From positions 1-64,000 of the forward strand of contig CACYLU010000001.1 in assembly GCA_902775375.1 (NCBI GenBank): 64,000 nucleotides of DNA, written 5' to 3'. This DNA is from an uncultured Bacteroidales bacterium (GTDB lineage: Bacteria > Bacteroidota > Bacteroidia > Bacteroidales > Bacteroidaceae). The translations under genes were made by a program, and so were the position numbers. The notes beneath the pieces are model-generated. The model was not told the DNA's origin. It saw only the letters and a program-made list of their open reading frames with translations, and searched no databases. Below are positions 25,580-34,392 of this stretch, in pieces; positions within the stretch are counted from its first letter, which is position 1; every line of letters starts with the position of its first letter.

Positions 25580-26242
25580 CTAAAAGAGCAGAAATCTAAG
25601 TAAATCGTTATAGATAGGATGTAAAACCATGAAGGAGCAAGTTAAACCAACAGCAAAACCTGCCAGCACTTCACCCAAAGAATGGTGCCCTAAGACGATA
25701 CGGGCAGAACCAACCACACCCGTAACCAGAATCAGCGCACAAAGCCACCACACTGGATTATAGCCGAAAAGCATACTGAACGCCACCAAACCACCGATAG
25801 TAGCACCTGCTCCTGCCATGTGCTCACTTATGCGCCAACGCAGGTTGAAAACAAGGCAAACCACCATCATCAGCAAAGCAGTTAAAATAATGCCTTTCAT
25901 ATACCAAGGTATATTTAGTCGACGCATGATTATTAGGCAGAACACGTAGGAAATTAAGTACAAAACCAATGGTACATAACGCTGGCGACGCAGAGCCATA
26001 TCATCGGGTGAATAACCATTCACCTTTCTAAAAATAAAAATGGTGAGGTGAGGTATTAGGATTGTAAAAGCATAGACCACTCCCAAGACTATAAGTTTGT
26101 ACTGAAGTGGCATGATTCGAAGATAAGAAAACAAAAACAGGATAAGAAAAGCCACAAATGCTATATAGTACGGCGAGAAAAAAGCCGAAATCATCCTGGC
26201 TACACGAATAAGTATTGCCTCTGTCTTGTTTTGATCTGCCAT
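25580..26242 (-). CDS. PAP2-family membrane phosphatase
   Basis: The 220-residue protein has about six hydrophobic helices and a C-terminal PAP2 motif SARIVLGHHSLGEVLAG (His and Ser-Arg active-site residues). The earlier KXXXXXXRP motif is weak (RRQRYVPL). Such enzymes dephosphorylate lipid phosphates. It lies 13 bases after rpoN and 81 bases before gcvH, so it is likely in the rpoN transcript. Confidence 0.82.
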   Translation of the reverse strand: MADQNKTEAILIRVARMISAFFSPYYIAFVAFLILFLFSYLRIMPLQYKLIVLGVVYAFTILIPHLTIFIFRKVNGYSPDDMALRRQRYVPLVLYLISYVFCLIIMRRLNIPWYMKGIILTALLMMVVCLVFNLRWRISEHMAGAGATIGGLVAFSMLFGYNPVWWLCALILVTGVVGSARIVLGHHSLGEVLAGFAVGLTCSFMVLHPIYNDLLRFLLF

Positions 26243-26255
26243 ATTACTTCATATT

Positions 26256-27737
26256 TTATTCTCTTCTCATCCTGGCAACAGGGATATTTAGTTGCATACG
26301 ATATTTGGCTACTGTCCTACGAGCCATAGGATAGCCTTTATCTTCCATGATTTTCGCCAATTCATCATCTGTTAATGGATGATGCTTATCCTCGCCGTCA
26401 ATTACTTCCTTCAGTATTTTCTTTACCTCTCGGGAAGACATTTCCTCGCCATCTTGCCTGACAAAGCCTTCCGTAAAGAAATAGCGTAAAGAGAATATGC
26501 CGTAAGGGGTTTGGGCATACTTGCTGTTGCAGACTCGTGAAACAGTAGAAATATCAAGTTTGGCACGTTCTGCCACATCTTTCAATATCATAGGCTTCAG
26601 TAATGACTCATCACCTTCTTGAAAGAAAGGATATTGTAACTCGATAATGGCTTTCATCACACTGGTCATTGTAGCTTGCCTTTGGCGAATTGCATCAATA
26701 AACCCTTGAGCGGCATCTATTTTTTGCTTGAGAAAAATAACAGCTTCTTTTTGCTCTCGGGTTTGCTTTACATTAGTTTCAGTTTGTTCTTTCAACTGAC
26801 GACTGAAATCTGGGTTCAAGCGTAAATCTGGCAGATTGGGATTGTTTAAGCTGAAAGACACATGCCCATCATCGTCGGTATCCACAATAAAGTCAGGCGT
26901 TATTTGTTGCAGATTCTTTCCTATCACCTCACCCATGGAAGCCCCTGGACGGGGATTGAGACGAGTGATTTCTTTGATAGCTTGCTGACATTGTGCTTCA
27001 CTGACTCCCAATTGTTGGCAAATCTTATCCCAATGTTTAGTGGAAAATTCCTTGTAGAAAGAACTAACTATTTTTTCCTCCAATTGCAACAAAGGGTCTT
27101 GCTTTCCTTCAAACGTCTGCCCCTTACGTCTTATCTGAATAAGCAGACATTCTTGCAGATTACGAGCACCGATGCCAGCAGGATCAAACTGTTGAATGAC
27201 TTGCAAAACCTCCTCAAGTTCTGGGAGTGAAGTTTCAACACCCATATAAATAAGTAATTCATCAGCAATCACCTCAAGAGGCTTGTGTAACAGACCATCA
27301 TCATCCAATGAACCTATCAGATAATCAGCTAACTGACGCTGATGCTCATTCAAATCGTGTTCCCCAAGTTGGTCTTTCAGTGTTTCATAAAAAGAGGTCG
27401 TGTCACTGAAAGGAATCTCTTCCATCTTTTCATTACGACTGTAATTGTGCTCTTGAAGTCTATAATCAGGGATATCATCATCATCGCGGTAATCATCTAA
27501 TGCATTGTAACTTGTATCACCATCGTCTTCAGGATTTGACAATTCATCAGCTACATTTTCTGGCGTTTCCTCCTTCCCTTCTTCCAAAGCAGGATTATCG
27601 AGCAGTTCTGATTTCACGCGATCCTCTAATTCAACAGTAGGCAATTCCAACAGTTTCACCACTAGAATTTGTAAGGGCGAAAGCGTCTGCAGCTGTTGCT
27701 GCGACTGCACTTGAATCTGGTTGGATTTTTGAGCCAT
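26256..27737 (-). CDS. rpoN: RNA polymerase sigma-54 factor
   Basis: I choose the ATG at 27,737 (493 residues, MAQKSNQIQ) over the ORF-extending ATG at 27,767, because sigma-54 starts with a glutamine-rich region I immediately (QVQSQQQLQTLSPLQILVVKLLELP, a span near residues 9-33). An acidic region II follows, then the core-binding domain with FDPAGIGARNLQECL, the HTH region and the RpoN box ARRTVAKYR near the C-terminus. It needs AAA+ enhancer-binding activators, none of which lie in this window. It is divergent from the M24 peptidase gene. Confidence 0.95.
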   Translation of the reverse strand: MAQKSNQIQVQSQQQLQTLSPLQILVVKLLELPTVELEDRVKSELLDNPALEEGKEETPENVADELSNPEDDGDTSYNALDDYRDDDDIPDYRLQEHNYSRNEKMEEIPFSDTTSFYETLKDQLGEHDLNEHQRQLADYLIGSLDDDGLLHKPLEVIADELLIYMGVETSLPELEEVLQVIQQFDPAGIGARNLQECLLIQIRRKGQTFEGKQDPLLQLEEKIVSSFYKEFSTKHWDKICQQLGVSEAQCQQAIKEITRLNPRPGASMGEVIGKNLQQITPDFIVDTDDDGHVSFSLNNPNLPDLRLNPDFSRQLKEQTETNVKQTREQKEAVIFLKQKIDAAQGFIDAIRQRQATMTSVMKAIIELQYPFFQEGDESLLKPMILKDVAERAKLDISTVSRVCNSKYAQTPYGIFSLRYFFTEGFVRQDGEEMSSREVKKILKEVIDGEDKHHPLTDDELAKIMEDKGYPMARRTVAKYRMQLNIPVARMRRE

Positions 27738-27789
27738 AATTTTAATAACGTTTAAACGTATCAGCATGCAAAAATACGTTTTTTTCTTG

Positions 27790-27797
27790 TATCTTTG
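27790..27797 (+). promoter_or_regulatory. -7 box for the M24 peptidase gene
   Basis: TATCTTTG lies 27 bases before the ATG at 27,825, in the short divergent gap with rpoN. The -33 region shows only a partial match (TGCA). Confidence 0.55.
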
Positions 27798-27824
27798 CCC
27801 ATATTATCTTAAAAACTTGTAATT

Positions 27825-29201
27825 ATGTTTGCGAAAGAAACTTACATGCAGCGAAGAGCCCTGCTAAAGAAAACCGTTGGCTCTGGCTTGTTGCTTTTCT
27901 TAGGCAACGACGATATGGGACTAAACTATGAAGATAATGCATTCCGTTATCGCCAAGATTCCACTTTCTTGTATTATTTTGGCATTTCACAAGCTGGACT
28001 TGCTGCCATTATCGACATTGACGAAGATAAGGAAATAATTTTTGGTGATGAGATGAGTATTGACTTTATCGTATGGGCTGGCATTTTACCTACTATCCAA
28101 GAAAAAGCTGCAGAAGTGGGCATTGCAGACACTCGTCCATATCTTCAAGTTGTTGAATATTTGAAAAAAGCTCAATCAAAAGGCCAACAAATCCATTATC
28201 TGCCCCCCTACCGTCCTGAGCACAAACTGAAACTGATGGATTGGTTAGGAATTGCTCCTTCTGCACAAGAAGGTTCAATACCTTTTATCCGCGCCATCGT
28301 AAAACAACGTAATGTCAAGACTGCAGAAGAGATAGTAGAAATTGAAAAAGCATGTGATGTCACAGCTGATATGCACATTGCAGCTATTAAGTGTCTACGC
28401 CCAGGTATGCATGAATATGATGTGGCAGCAGAGATTGAGCATATAGCTGCCATACATAACTGCGAACTTTCCTTCCCTACCATCGCTACCATTAACGGGC
28501 AAACTCTTCACAATCACTATCATGGGAACCTGGTAAAATCTGGTGATTTATTCCTGATTGATGCTGGAGCTGAATTAGAAAGCGGCTATTGTGGCGATAT
28601 GTCATCGACCTTCCCTGCAGATAAAAAATTTACCCAAAAGCAGAAAGACGTATATGTAATACAAAATGCTATGCACTTGGAAAGCGTCAAAGCACTACGT
28701 CCAGGCATTCCATATATGGAGGTGTATGAACTGTCTGCGAAAGTAATGGTAGAAGGTTTGAAAGACTTAGGACTAATGAAAGGGAATGCAGATGATGCTG
28801 TGCGAGAAGGTGCACATGCGTTATTCTACCCCCATGGCTTAGGACACATGATGGGGCTGGATGTACATGACATGGAAAATTTAGGTGAAGTATGGGTAGG
28901 ATATGATGGGCAACCTAAGAGTACCCAGTTTGGGCGCAAGAGTCAGCGTCTTGCCATCCCTCTTCGACCAGGCTTCGTGCATACTGTAGAGCCGGGAATT
29001 TACTTCATTCCAGAACTTATTGACAGATGGAAGAAAGAGAAGAAGTTTACCGATTTCATCAATTATGAGAAAGTAGAAGAGTATCGTCACTTTGGCGGCA
29101 TCCGCAACGAAGAAGACTATCTCATTACCGATGATGGAGCTCGCCGATTAGGGAAGAAGATTCCATTAACGCCAGATGAAGTAGAAGTTCTTAGAAACTA
29201 A
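27825..29201 (+). CDS. Xaa-Pro aminopeptidase (M24B, aminopeptidase P type)
   Basis: The 458-residue protein has the N-terminal aminopeptidase-P domain (RRALLKKTVGSGLLLFLGN) and the pita-bread M24 domain with all five metal ligands visible: Asp in LIDAGAE, Asp in GDMSSTFP, His in HGLGHMMGLDVHD, Glu in TVEPGIYF and Glu in GIRNEEDYL. It removes N-terminal residues ahead of proline. No signal peptide is evident, so it is cytosolic. A strong hairpin follows the stop. Confidence 0.94.
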   Translation: MFAKETYMQRRALLKKTVGSGLLLFLGNDDMGLNYEDNAFRYRQDSTFLYYFGISQAGLAAIIDIDEDKEIIFGDEMSIDFIVWAGILPTIQEKAAEVGIADTRPYLQVVEYLKKAQSKGQQIHYLPPYRPEHKLKLMDWLGIAPSAQEGSIPFIRAIVKQRNVKTAEEIVEIEKACDVTADMHIAAIKCLRPGMHEYDVAAEIEHIAAIHNCELSFPTIATINGQTLHNHYHGNLVKSGDLFLIDAGAELESGYCGDMSSTFPADKKFTQKQKDVYVIQNAMHLESVKALRPGIPYMEVYELSAKVMVEGLKDLGLMKGNADDAVREGAHALFYPHGLGHMMGLDVHDMENLGEVWVGYDGQPKSTQFGRKSQRLAIPLRPGFVHTVEPGIYFIPELIDRWKKEKKFTDFINYEKVEEYRHFGGIRNEEDYLITDDGARRLGKKIPLTPDEVEVLRN

Positions 29202-29205
29202 AATA

Positions 29206-29240
29206 ACAATCCCCCGCCATTTATGACGGGGGATTATTGT
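29206..29240. terminator. bidirectional GC-rich terminator
   Basis: A stem of CCCCCG with CGGGGG, extended by AT pairs, lies between the convergent M24 peptidase and sensor genes, four bases after the first stop and ending just before the second stop at 29,245. Confidence 0.75.
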
Positions 29241-29244
29241 ACCA

Positions 29245-30753
29245 TTATACATGCAAGGTAATAACGAAACGAGTTCCTTTTGTATATTTAGGATCTATCT
29301 CCAAATCTCCATTCATCTTCTTTGCCATTTCCTTACAGATAGGTAAGCCAAGACCATCGCCTGCACATAAATCCTTTATCTCCAAGAAAGGTTTGAACAC
29401 ATCATCTATCTTTTCTTCTGGGATGCCACATCCTGTATCTGTTACAACAAACTGCTGCATATGTGCGCCACGTTTCTTATAGTCTAACCATATATGGCCC
29501 GCTTCTGGAGTATATTCTGCAGCATTATGTAACAAATGTCTCAAAATATGAGACAAATACTCTCGATGAATCTTAGCACTCATTTTCGGAGCATTGACAA
29601 CAATCTCTACCCCTGGCTTTACTTTATTGCGTATTTCACCAACCATCTCCTCGCAGAACTGATTCACTTGAACGTCCTCCAACTCAGCTGTAGTATCAGC
29701 CATATTTTCTAATCTTGAGAGGGTCTGAATATGTTGAGAGAAATCAAGTAGAGCTTGCACTTCTGGAATGCGACTATCCAATTTCTCCAAAGTTGGATCC
29801 AACTGAGCAGAAATATTACTAATAAATTTGGCTTTCAGTGCATTATTATCTTCAGACAGTTTAATGGCTTTTTTCTGTTTGCGAGTCAATAAAATATAAC
29901 GTAAAAGGACAATAATACCTACAACCAAAGCAGCAGCAAGGGCACCTGCCAACACCAATAAGCCAGCGATAATCAATTGTCGAGTGCCTAGAGAACTATC
30001 TTTCTCTGCTATAATAGCTTCATTTTCTGCGATCTGATTCTTCAAGATTCCTGTTTCGTCAGCCAATTTCATTGCATTAACAGAATCTTTCCAAACCACG
30101 TAGTTACTATAGGTCTGCGCCACAAGATTAGCATTATTGCTTTTCTTGCCATTAGTTATCAGCGTCTGGTATATTTCATCAATCTTGTCATATTCTTTCT
30201 GGGCAGTCAATTTGGAAGCCATTTCCTTAAACACAGCATCACCTTGTGTAGTTTGACCAAAAGTATAATAATAGATGGCCTTGTTGTATAACAAGTCATT
30301 CATCAGATTATCATCATTGGCAGTTTGTACTTGACTCTCCATTGTGTTAATCTGATCTAAAGCACGTGCAGTACTCCTCATCTTAATATACATCTGCAAA
30401 CGTTCCTTTGTCACTAAGTAATGCAAAGCAGACATATTGGCATTGTTTTTTCTTTCTTCTGCACTAATAGCCTGGTCTACACGCCGTAAAAGTTCAAAAC
30501 CTTCTTTATAGTTGTTCTCTTTATAATACAAAGCAGTGGCCCTAGTACCACATCCTACGGCAGAATTTATCTGGCCTTTGCCAACATAATCATCAAACGC
30601 ACGGATAAACAACGAACGAGCATTTGCAATATTGTTTTTCGCATCTTCAGTTTCAGCTCGTTGCTGAAGTTCACTCTTCTGCTCCTCTTGTGCATTAACT
30701 AATACACAGCAAAAGAACATACTCAAAAATAAAAAAATAAACTTTTTATTCAT
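29245..30753 (-). CDS. TPR-containing kinase-like sensor lacking the phosphoacceptor His
   Basis: I start at the ATG at 30,753 (502 residues), where a signal peptide begins (MNKKFIFLFLSMFFCCVLVNAQ). A periplasmic helical TPR-like region follows to about residue 245, then one membrane helix (about 258-282) and a cytosolic kinase-like part. The dimerisation segment reads FISNISAQLDPTLEKLD at about residues 308-325. In histidine kinases this position is SHExRTPL, so the histidine is replaced by Ala. The ATPase domain looks intact: N box HLLHNAAEYTP, G1 DTGCGIP and G2 GDGLGLPIC. It may be a pseudokinase, an ATP-dependent signalling protein or a phosphatase. No response regulator is adjacent. The nucleoside kinase gene lies upstream. 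Confidence 0.82.
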   Translation of the reverse strand: MNKKFIFLFLSMFFCCVLVNAQEEQKSELQQRAETEDAKNNIANARSLFIRAFDDYVGKGQINSAVGCGTRATALYYKENNYKEGFELLRRVDQAISAEERKNNANMSALHYLVTKERLQMYIKMRSTARALDQINTMESQVQTANDDNLMNDLLYNKAIYYYTFGQTTQGDAVFKEMASKLTAQKEYDKIDEIYQTLITNGKKSNNANLVAQTYSNYVVWKDSVNAMKLADETGILKNQIAENEAIIAEKDSSLGTRQLIIAGLLVLAGALAAALVVGIIVLLRYILLTRKQKKAIKLSEDNNALKAKFISNISAQLDPTLEKLDSRIPEVQALLDFSQHIQTLSRLENMADTTAELEDVQVNQFCEEMVGEIRNKVKPGVEIVVNAPKMSAKIHREYLSHILRHLLHNAAEYTPEAGHIWLDYKKRGAHMQQFVVTDTGCGIPEEKIDDVFKPFLEIKDLCAGDGLGLPICKEMAKKMNGDLEIDPKYTKGTRFVITLHV

Positions 30754-30832
30754 AAAATTCTTTTTTTGCATAACATAAAAACTGATGCATACAGGCATTT
30801 AGTTAAAGTTCTATATACAAACACTCAAAACA

Positions 30833-32497
30833 TCAGTAAACAAAGCTACTTCCACCTATAAACTCGCGTAAAAGGGAAGTATGTGGAATCTCATTATCTC
30901 GTATGGCATAAAAATACCTCATAAACTTCAACAAGCGGTACGCCTCAGCATACTCTCTGCAATTCTGCGGTACCATATTTAATATAGGCTCCACATGACT
31001 ACGGAAAACTGCGAACTCAAACAACAAAGCTGAGTTAAACATCACATCGGCATTCTCCTGGAAGGGGAATATCCACTTGTCTTCACCTGCGCGAACACTC
31101 TGCCAGCGTGCTATGGTCTGCTGAGCAGAATAGCCTCGATAATTGAAGTCGCGTATAATACGGCGAACCAGACGATTGTCTGTTGTTGGTATCCAGTTAT
31201 GATAATCCAATGCAATAGTAGTCAAGGCCGAAACATAGATTTTGAATTTATTATCATCGGGAATCTGAGGTGTAAGTTCTGGATTTAATCCATGATTACC
31301 TTCCATCACAAGCACCATATTGTCTCTTAACTGCAATTTCTGCCCCCGATACTCACGTTTACCTGTCTGGAAATTATAATAGGGCAATTCCACCTCCTCA
31401 CCGCGAAGGATGGCTTGCATCTGACTATTGAACAGTTCCAAATCGAGAGCATAGATTGATTCGTAATCATAATCTCCGTTCTCGTCTTTTGGAGTTTCCT
31501 CCCGAGGCAAGAAATAGTTGTCAAGAGAGATGGGATAAGGCAGTATACCATTGGTGAGCAACTGAACAGACAGACGCTTACTGAAAGTAGTTTTGCCTGA
31601 AGAAGAAGGCCCAGATATCAACACCAACTTTACGGGTCGTCCCTCATCAGCACGATGATAAATCTGTTCGGCAATCTGAGCGATTTTTTTCTCTTGTAAT
31701 GCTTCTGCTACATTAATAAGTCTTGTAGCATAACCTTTCTGACAGGCATTGTTCAAATCGCCTACAGTCTCCAAGTTCAAGATATGATTCCACTGCAAAT
31801 GCTCCTTAAATACATCCAGCATTTGCTCCTGTTTTATGATATCATCCAACTTGTCAGGATTACTATGACTGGGAATTCGTAACAACAAGCCATCATAGTA
31901 TTTCACAATATCAAATAAGTAAAGGAAGCCTGTTGAAGGCACAAGATTACCATAATAACTATCTACCGTATCACCTAATTTATGATATCTAGTGTATAGC
32001 GCTCCTGAAGTTTCCAGCAATTTTACTTTATCGTTACGACCGTTTCCCTTAAAAATCGGAATAGCATCATCAACACGATTCTCAAATAATTTGAAAGGGA
32101 TATTGGCAGCTATGATTTCTTTCATTTTATTCTTAATTGCACTTACATCCTCAACAGTAATAGTTCTACCGACATTAACTGAACAATAATAACCATTAGA
32201 TACTGGATGCCTGATGAACAATTCTGCATTAGAGAACAGTTCACTCACTGCCTTATACAGTACAAAACAAAGAGAGCGCACATAAGTTCGCATGGCAGAT
32301 GGATCACGTACGTCCAAAAATTCAACACTCTTATTATTGTAAACCTTATAGCCAAGGCCTTGTGCCACATTGTTTACTCTGGCACTTATCACAGGGTAAG
32401 GCAACTCTACTCCAGTAGCAGGATAAATGTCCAACAGTTCACAACCTGTAGGGAACTCTAATGTTTTGCCATTATTTACACAATAAATCTGTACCAT
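30833..32497 (-). CDS. uridine-kinase-like nucleoside kinase with TGS/ThrRS-like N-terminus
   Basis: The 554-residue protein has an N-terminal TGS-like and threonyl-tRNA-synthetase second-additional-domain-like half (to about 230, including FIRHPVSNGYYC). A C-terminal P-loop kinase of the uridine kinase/phosphoribulokinase family follows, with GPSSSGKTTFSKRL near residue 296 and LDNYFLPREETPKDENG after it. This fused form is widespread in Bacteroidetes. It probably phosphorylates a nucleoside; the N-terminal part's role is unknown. It is transcribed toward the kinase-like sensor gene, 79 bases away. Confidence 0.85.
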   Translation of the reverse strand: MVQIYCVNNGKTLEFPTGCELLDIYPATGVELPYPVISARVNNVAQGLGYKVYNNKSVEFLDVRDPSAMRTYVRSLCFVLYKAVSELFSNAELFIRHPVSNGYYCSVNVGRTITVEDVSAIKNKMKEIIAANIPFKLFENRVDDAIPIFKGNGRNDKVKLLETSGALYTRYHKLGDTVDSYYGNLVPSTGFLYLFDIVKYYDGLLLRIPSHSNPDKLDDIIKQEQMLDVFKEHLQWNHILNLETVGDLNNACQKGYATRLINVAEALQEKKIAQIAEQIYHRADEGRPVKLVLISGPSSSGKTTFSKRLSVQLLTNGILPYPISLDNYFLPREETPKDENGDYDYESIYALDLELFNSQMQAILRGEEVELPYYNFQTGKREYRGQKLQLRDNMVLVMEGNHGLNPELTPQIPDDNKFKIYVSALTTIALDYHNWIPTTDNRLVRRIIRDFNYRGYSAQQTIARWQSVRAGEDKWIFPFQENADVMFNSALLFEFAVFRSHVEPILNMVPQNCREYAEAYRLLKFMRYFYAIRDNEIPHTSLLREFIGGSSFVY

Positions 32498-32645
32498 ACC
32501 TTATCAATTACAAGTTAGCTCTTTCTTCTTTAAATTGTAAAGATATGACAAAAAAATGAATTACTATCAAAGATAATAATTTTTTTTCAATCTACAAGTT
32601 TAAGCACTTATGCATTCAACCTATTACTAATAAAGCCCCGGCATA

Positions 32646-32677
32646 TTTGGTTCGACACGCATCTTTTTGTACTTTTG
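32646..32677 (+). promoter_or_regulatory. promoter of the Fur-family gene
   Basis: TTTG (32,646-32,649), then 20 bases, then TACTTTTG (32,670-32,677) fit the Bacteroidetes consensus, 27 bases before the ATG. Confidence 0.65.
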
Positions 32678-32704
32678 TAGCATAAACTATTAACAATATG
32701 GGAT

Positions 32705-33118
32705 ATGGATGAAGCAAAAAGTATTGAAATATTGTTAGAACATGGCATAAGGCCTACCGCCAATCGATTATTGCTAGTAAAAGTATTGTCAAAGGCTGAG
32801 CATCCACTGACAATGAAGGAGTTGGAGGATTTGGTAGATACAATAGACAAGTCAAATATATTCAGGACATTATCTTTGTTCCGCGATCAACACTTGGTAC
32901 ATGTATTACAAGACGGAGCAGATGCTGTGCGTTATGAACTTTGCCATAGCCACGAAGAAGATCATGATGATGACCTTCATGCTCATTTCTACTGTGAACG
33001 GTGTAGGCAAACATTTTGTTTAAATGACATTCCTGTGCCACAGGTCGACCTGCCAAAGGGATATCGCATGAATACTATTAACTATTTAATAAAAGGTATT
33101 TGCCCTAATTGCCAATAA
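32705..33118 (+). CDS. Fur-family metal-responsive repressor
   Basis: The 137-residue protein has an N-terminal winged helix (TANRLLLVKVLSKAEHPLTMKEL) and the C-terminal Fur dimer domain with a His-rich hinge (HSHEEDHDDDLHAHFYC). Structural zinc ligands Cys97xxCys100 and Cys133xxCys136 are present. Whether it senses zinc, iron or peroxide cannot be fixed from sequence. The very His/Asp-rich hinge suggests metal sensing. It converges on the beta-barrel gene pair. Confidence 0.88.
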   Translation: MDEAKSIEILLEHGIRPTANRLLLVKVLSKAEHPLTMKELEDLVDTIDKSNIFRTLSLFRDQHLVHVLQDGADAVRYELCHSHEEDHDDDLHAHFYCERCRQTFCLNDIPVPQVDLPKGYRMNTINYLIKGICPNCQ

Positions 33119-33124
33119 TGAAAA

Positions 33125-33145
33125 AGCTCCTTAAAAAGAGGAGCT
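33125..33145. terminator. hairpin between fur-like and beta-barrel genes
   Basis: AGCTCCT (33,125-33,131) pairs with AGGAGCT (33,139-33,145) around an A-rich loop, seven bases after the fur-like stop. It serves convergent transcripts. Confidence 0.5.
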
Positions 33146-33174
33146 AATTCATTTAATAGGATAACTATTCTAAC

Positions 33175-34383
33175 TTAGAACATAAACAATGCTGCAAATA
33201 GCAGGCGATGATTGTTCACATCGTAAGTATCTTTCACACGACCTTTGCTATCTGGAGTACCATACCACGCAGTAGTAAAGTTATACTCCAATCCAAACTT
33301 CCACCCAGGTAGGTTGTATGTAAGTTCGGCACTAATAGTTGCAATCTGATCAACATTCGTACCTACACCAACCAACTCTGATACATTCTTGCTGGCTCCA
33401 AGATTCTTAAGATAGCCGGCAAAAACACCTCCTCGCCACTTACTACCATACATAATATTCAACCAACTATGCGACATACGTAGCGGCGTATATTTCTTTA
33501 TACCTGTTTTAGGATCTGTACTAGTCACTCCATATCCTCCTAAAGTATTAGCATGGTTGAAGTTCTGGTTGAGGATAGTTTTGGCCGCAATCGTGAGCAA
33601 ATCTTTCTGATACCTACCATGTGCTTCAAGTGTCAATCCATTCACACGCTCAGTTGTTTTATAGCCCAGTTCTGTCTTGGTAGCTGGCATGATAGACATG
33701 AAATGAGCTGCCACACCAATGGTGGAATTGCCCTGATGCAAATCGATACTGGCAAATAATTCAGGTATTTTGCTATTGCGAAGATACTCACGACTGCGAG
33801 TGTTTCCTGGCCCCATAGAAGCTACTTGCGCCTGCCACACTAAGGCTGCACGCACTTTAAGCAACTTATCTTGATATTGAAAGTGAATTTGAGGTGAGCG
33901 TAACAAAAGCTGGTAAGGAGCTCCTACATTGAGATTCATCAACTCTGCAGTTACCGTATTCATCAAAGGGTGCCATGTCTGACCACCCAAGATAGATAAG
34001 TTGTTTTTCGACAGCTGCATATAAGCATGACGCAAACGCACAATGCCCAGGTTAGTACTATTGCCTCGAAAATCAAACTCTACCTTTGCAGAAGTCTTCC
34101 AACCTGCTAAGTCAGGGCCATTGACATCAATGCCCAAACGGGTATGCATGTTATATAAATTGAGATTGCTCACTGCATTTATATCCTTCCCGGCAGGATC
34201 AATGTCTTTCCCTTTAGGATATGACAGCAAAGCACCATCTACACTCTCGTTATTCTGACGACTATTAAAATAGATGTCATTGCGCACCTGACCATAGAAC
34301 TTATAAGAGAAGTCCTTCTTCTGAGCCCAAAGTCCGCACAAAGGGATGATAATAAACAAAGTAATGATAAATGATTTCTTCAT
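33175..34383 (-). CDS. outer-membrane beta-barrel protein (porin-like), copy 2
   Basis: The 402-residue protein has a signal peptide (to GLWAQ), then alternating strands from KFYGQVRNDIYFNSR onward, and ends in ...LLFAALFMF with the C-terminal Phe typical of outer-membrane barrels. Its start, the VGAPYQ and SREYLRNS segments, and KTILNQNF, NTLGGYGVTS and YGSKWRGG are shared with the gene just upstream, so the two are tandem paralogues. The fold is DcaP-like in general appearance. The solute is unknown. They lie 9 bases apart and are probably one transcript. Confidence 0.78.
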   Translation of the reverse strand: MKKSFIITLFIIIPLCGLWAQKKDFSYKFYGQVRNDIYFNSRQNNESVDGALLSYPKGKDIDPAGKDINAVSNLNLYNMHTRLGIDVNGPDLAGWKTSAKVEFDFRGNSTNLGIVRLRHAYMQLSKNNLSILGGQTWHPLMNTVTAELMNLNVGAPYQLLLRSPQIHFQYQDKLLKVRAALVWQAQVASMGPGNTRSREYLRNSKIPELFASIDLHQGNSTIGVAAHFMSIMPATKTELGYKTTERVNGLTLEAHGRYQKDLLTIAAKTILNQNFNHANTLGGYGVTSTDPKTGIKKYTPLRMSHSWLNIMYGSKWRGGVFAGYLKNLGASKNVSELVGVGTNVDQIATISAELTYNLPGWKFGLEYNFTTAWYGTPDSKGRVKDTYDVNNHRLLFAALFMF

Positions 34384-34392
34384 GCTAAATAT

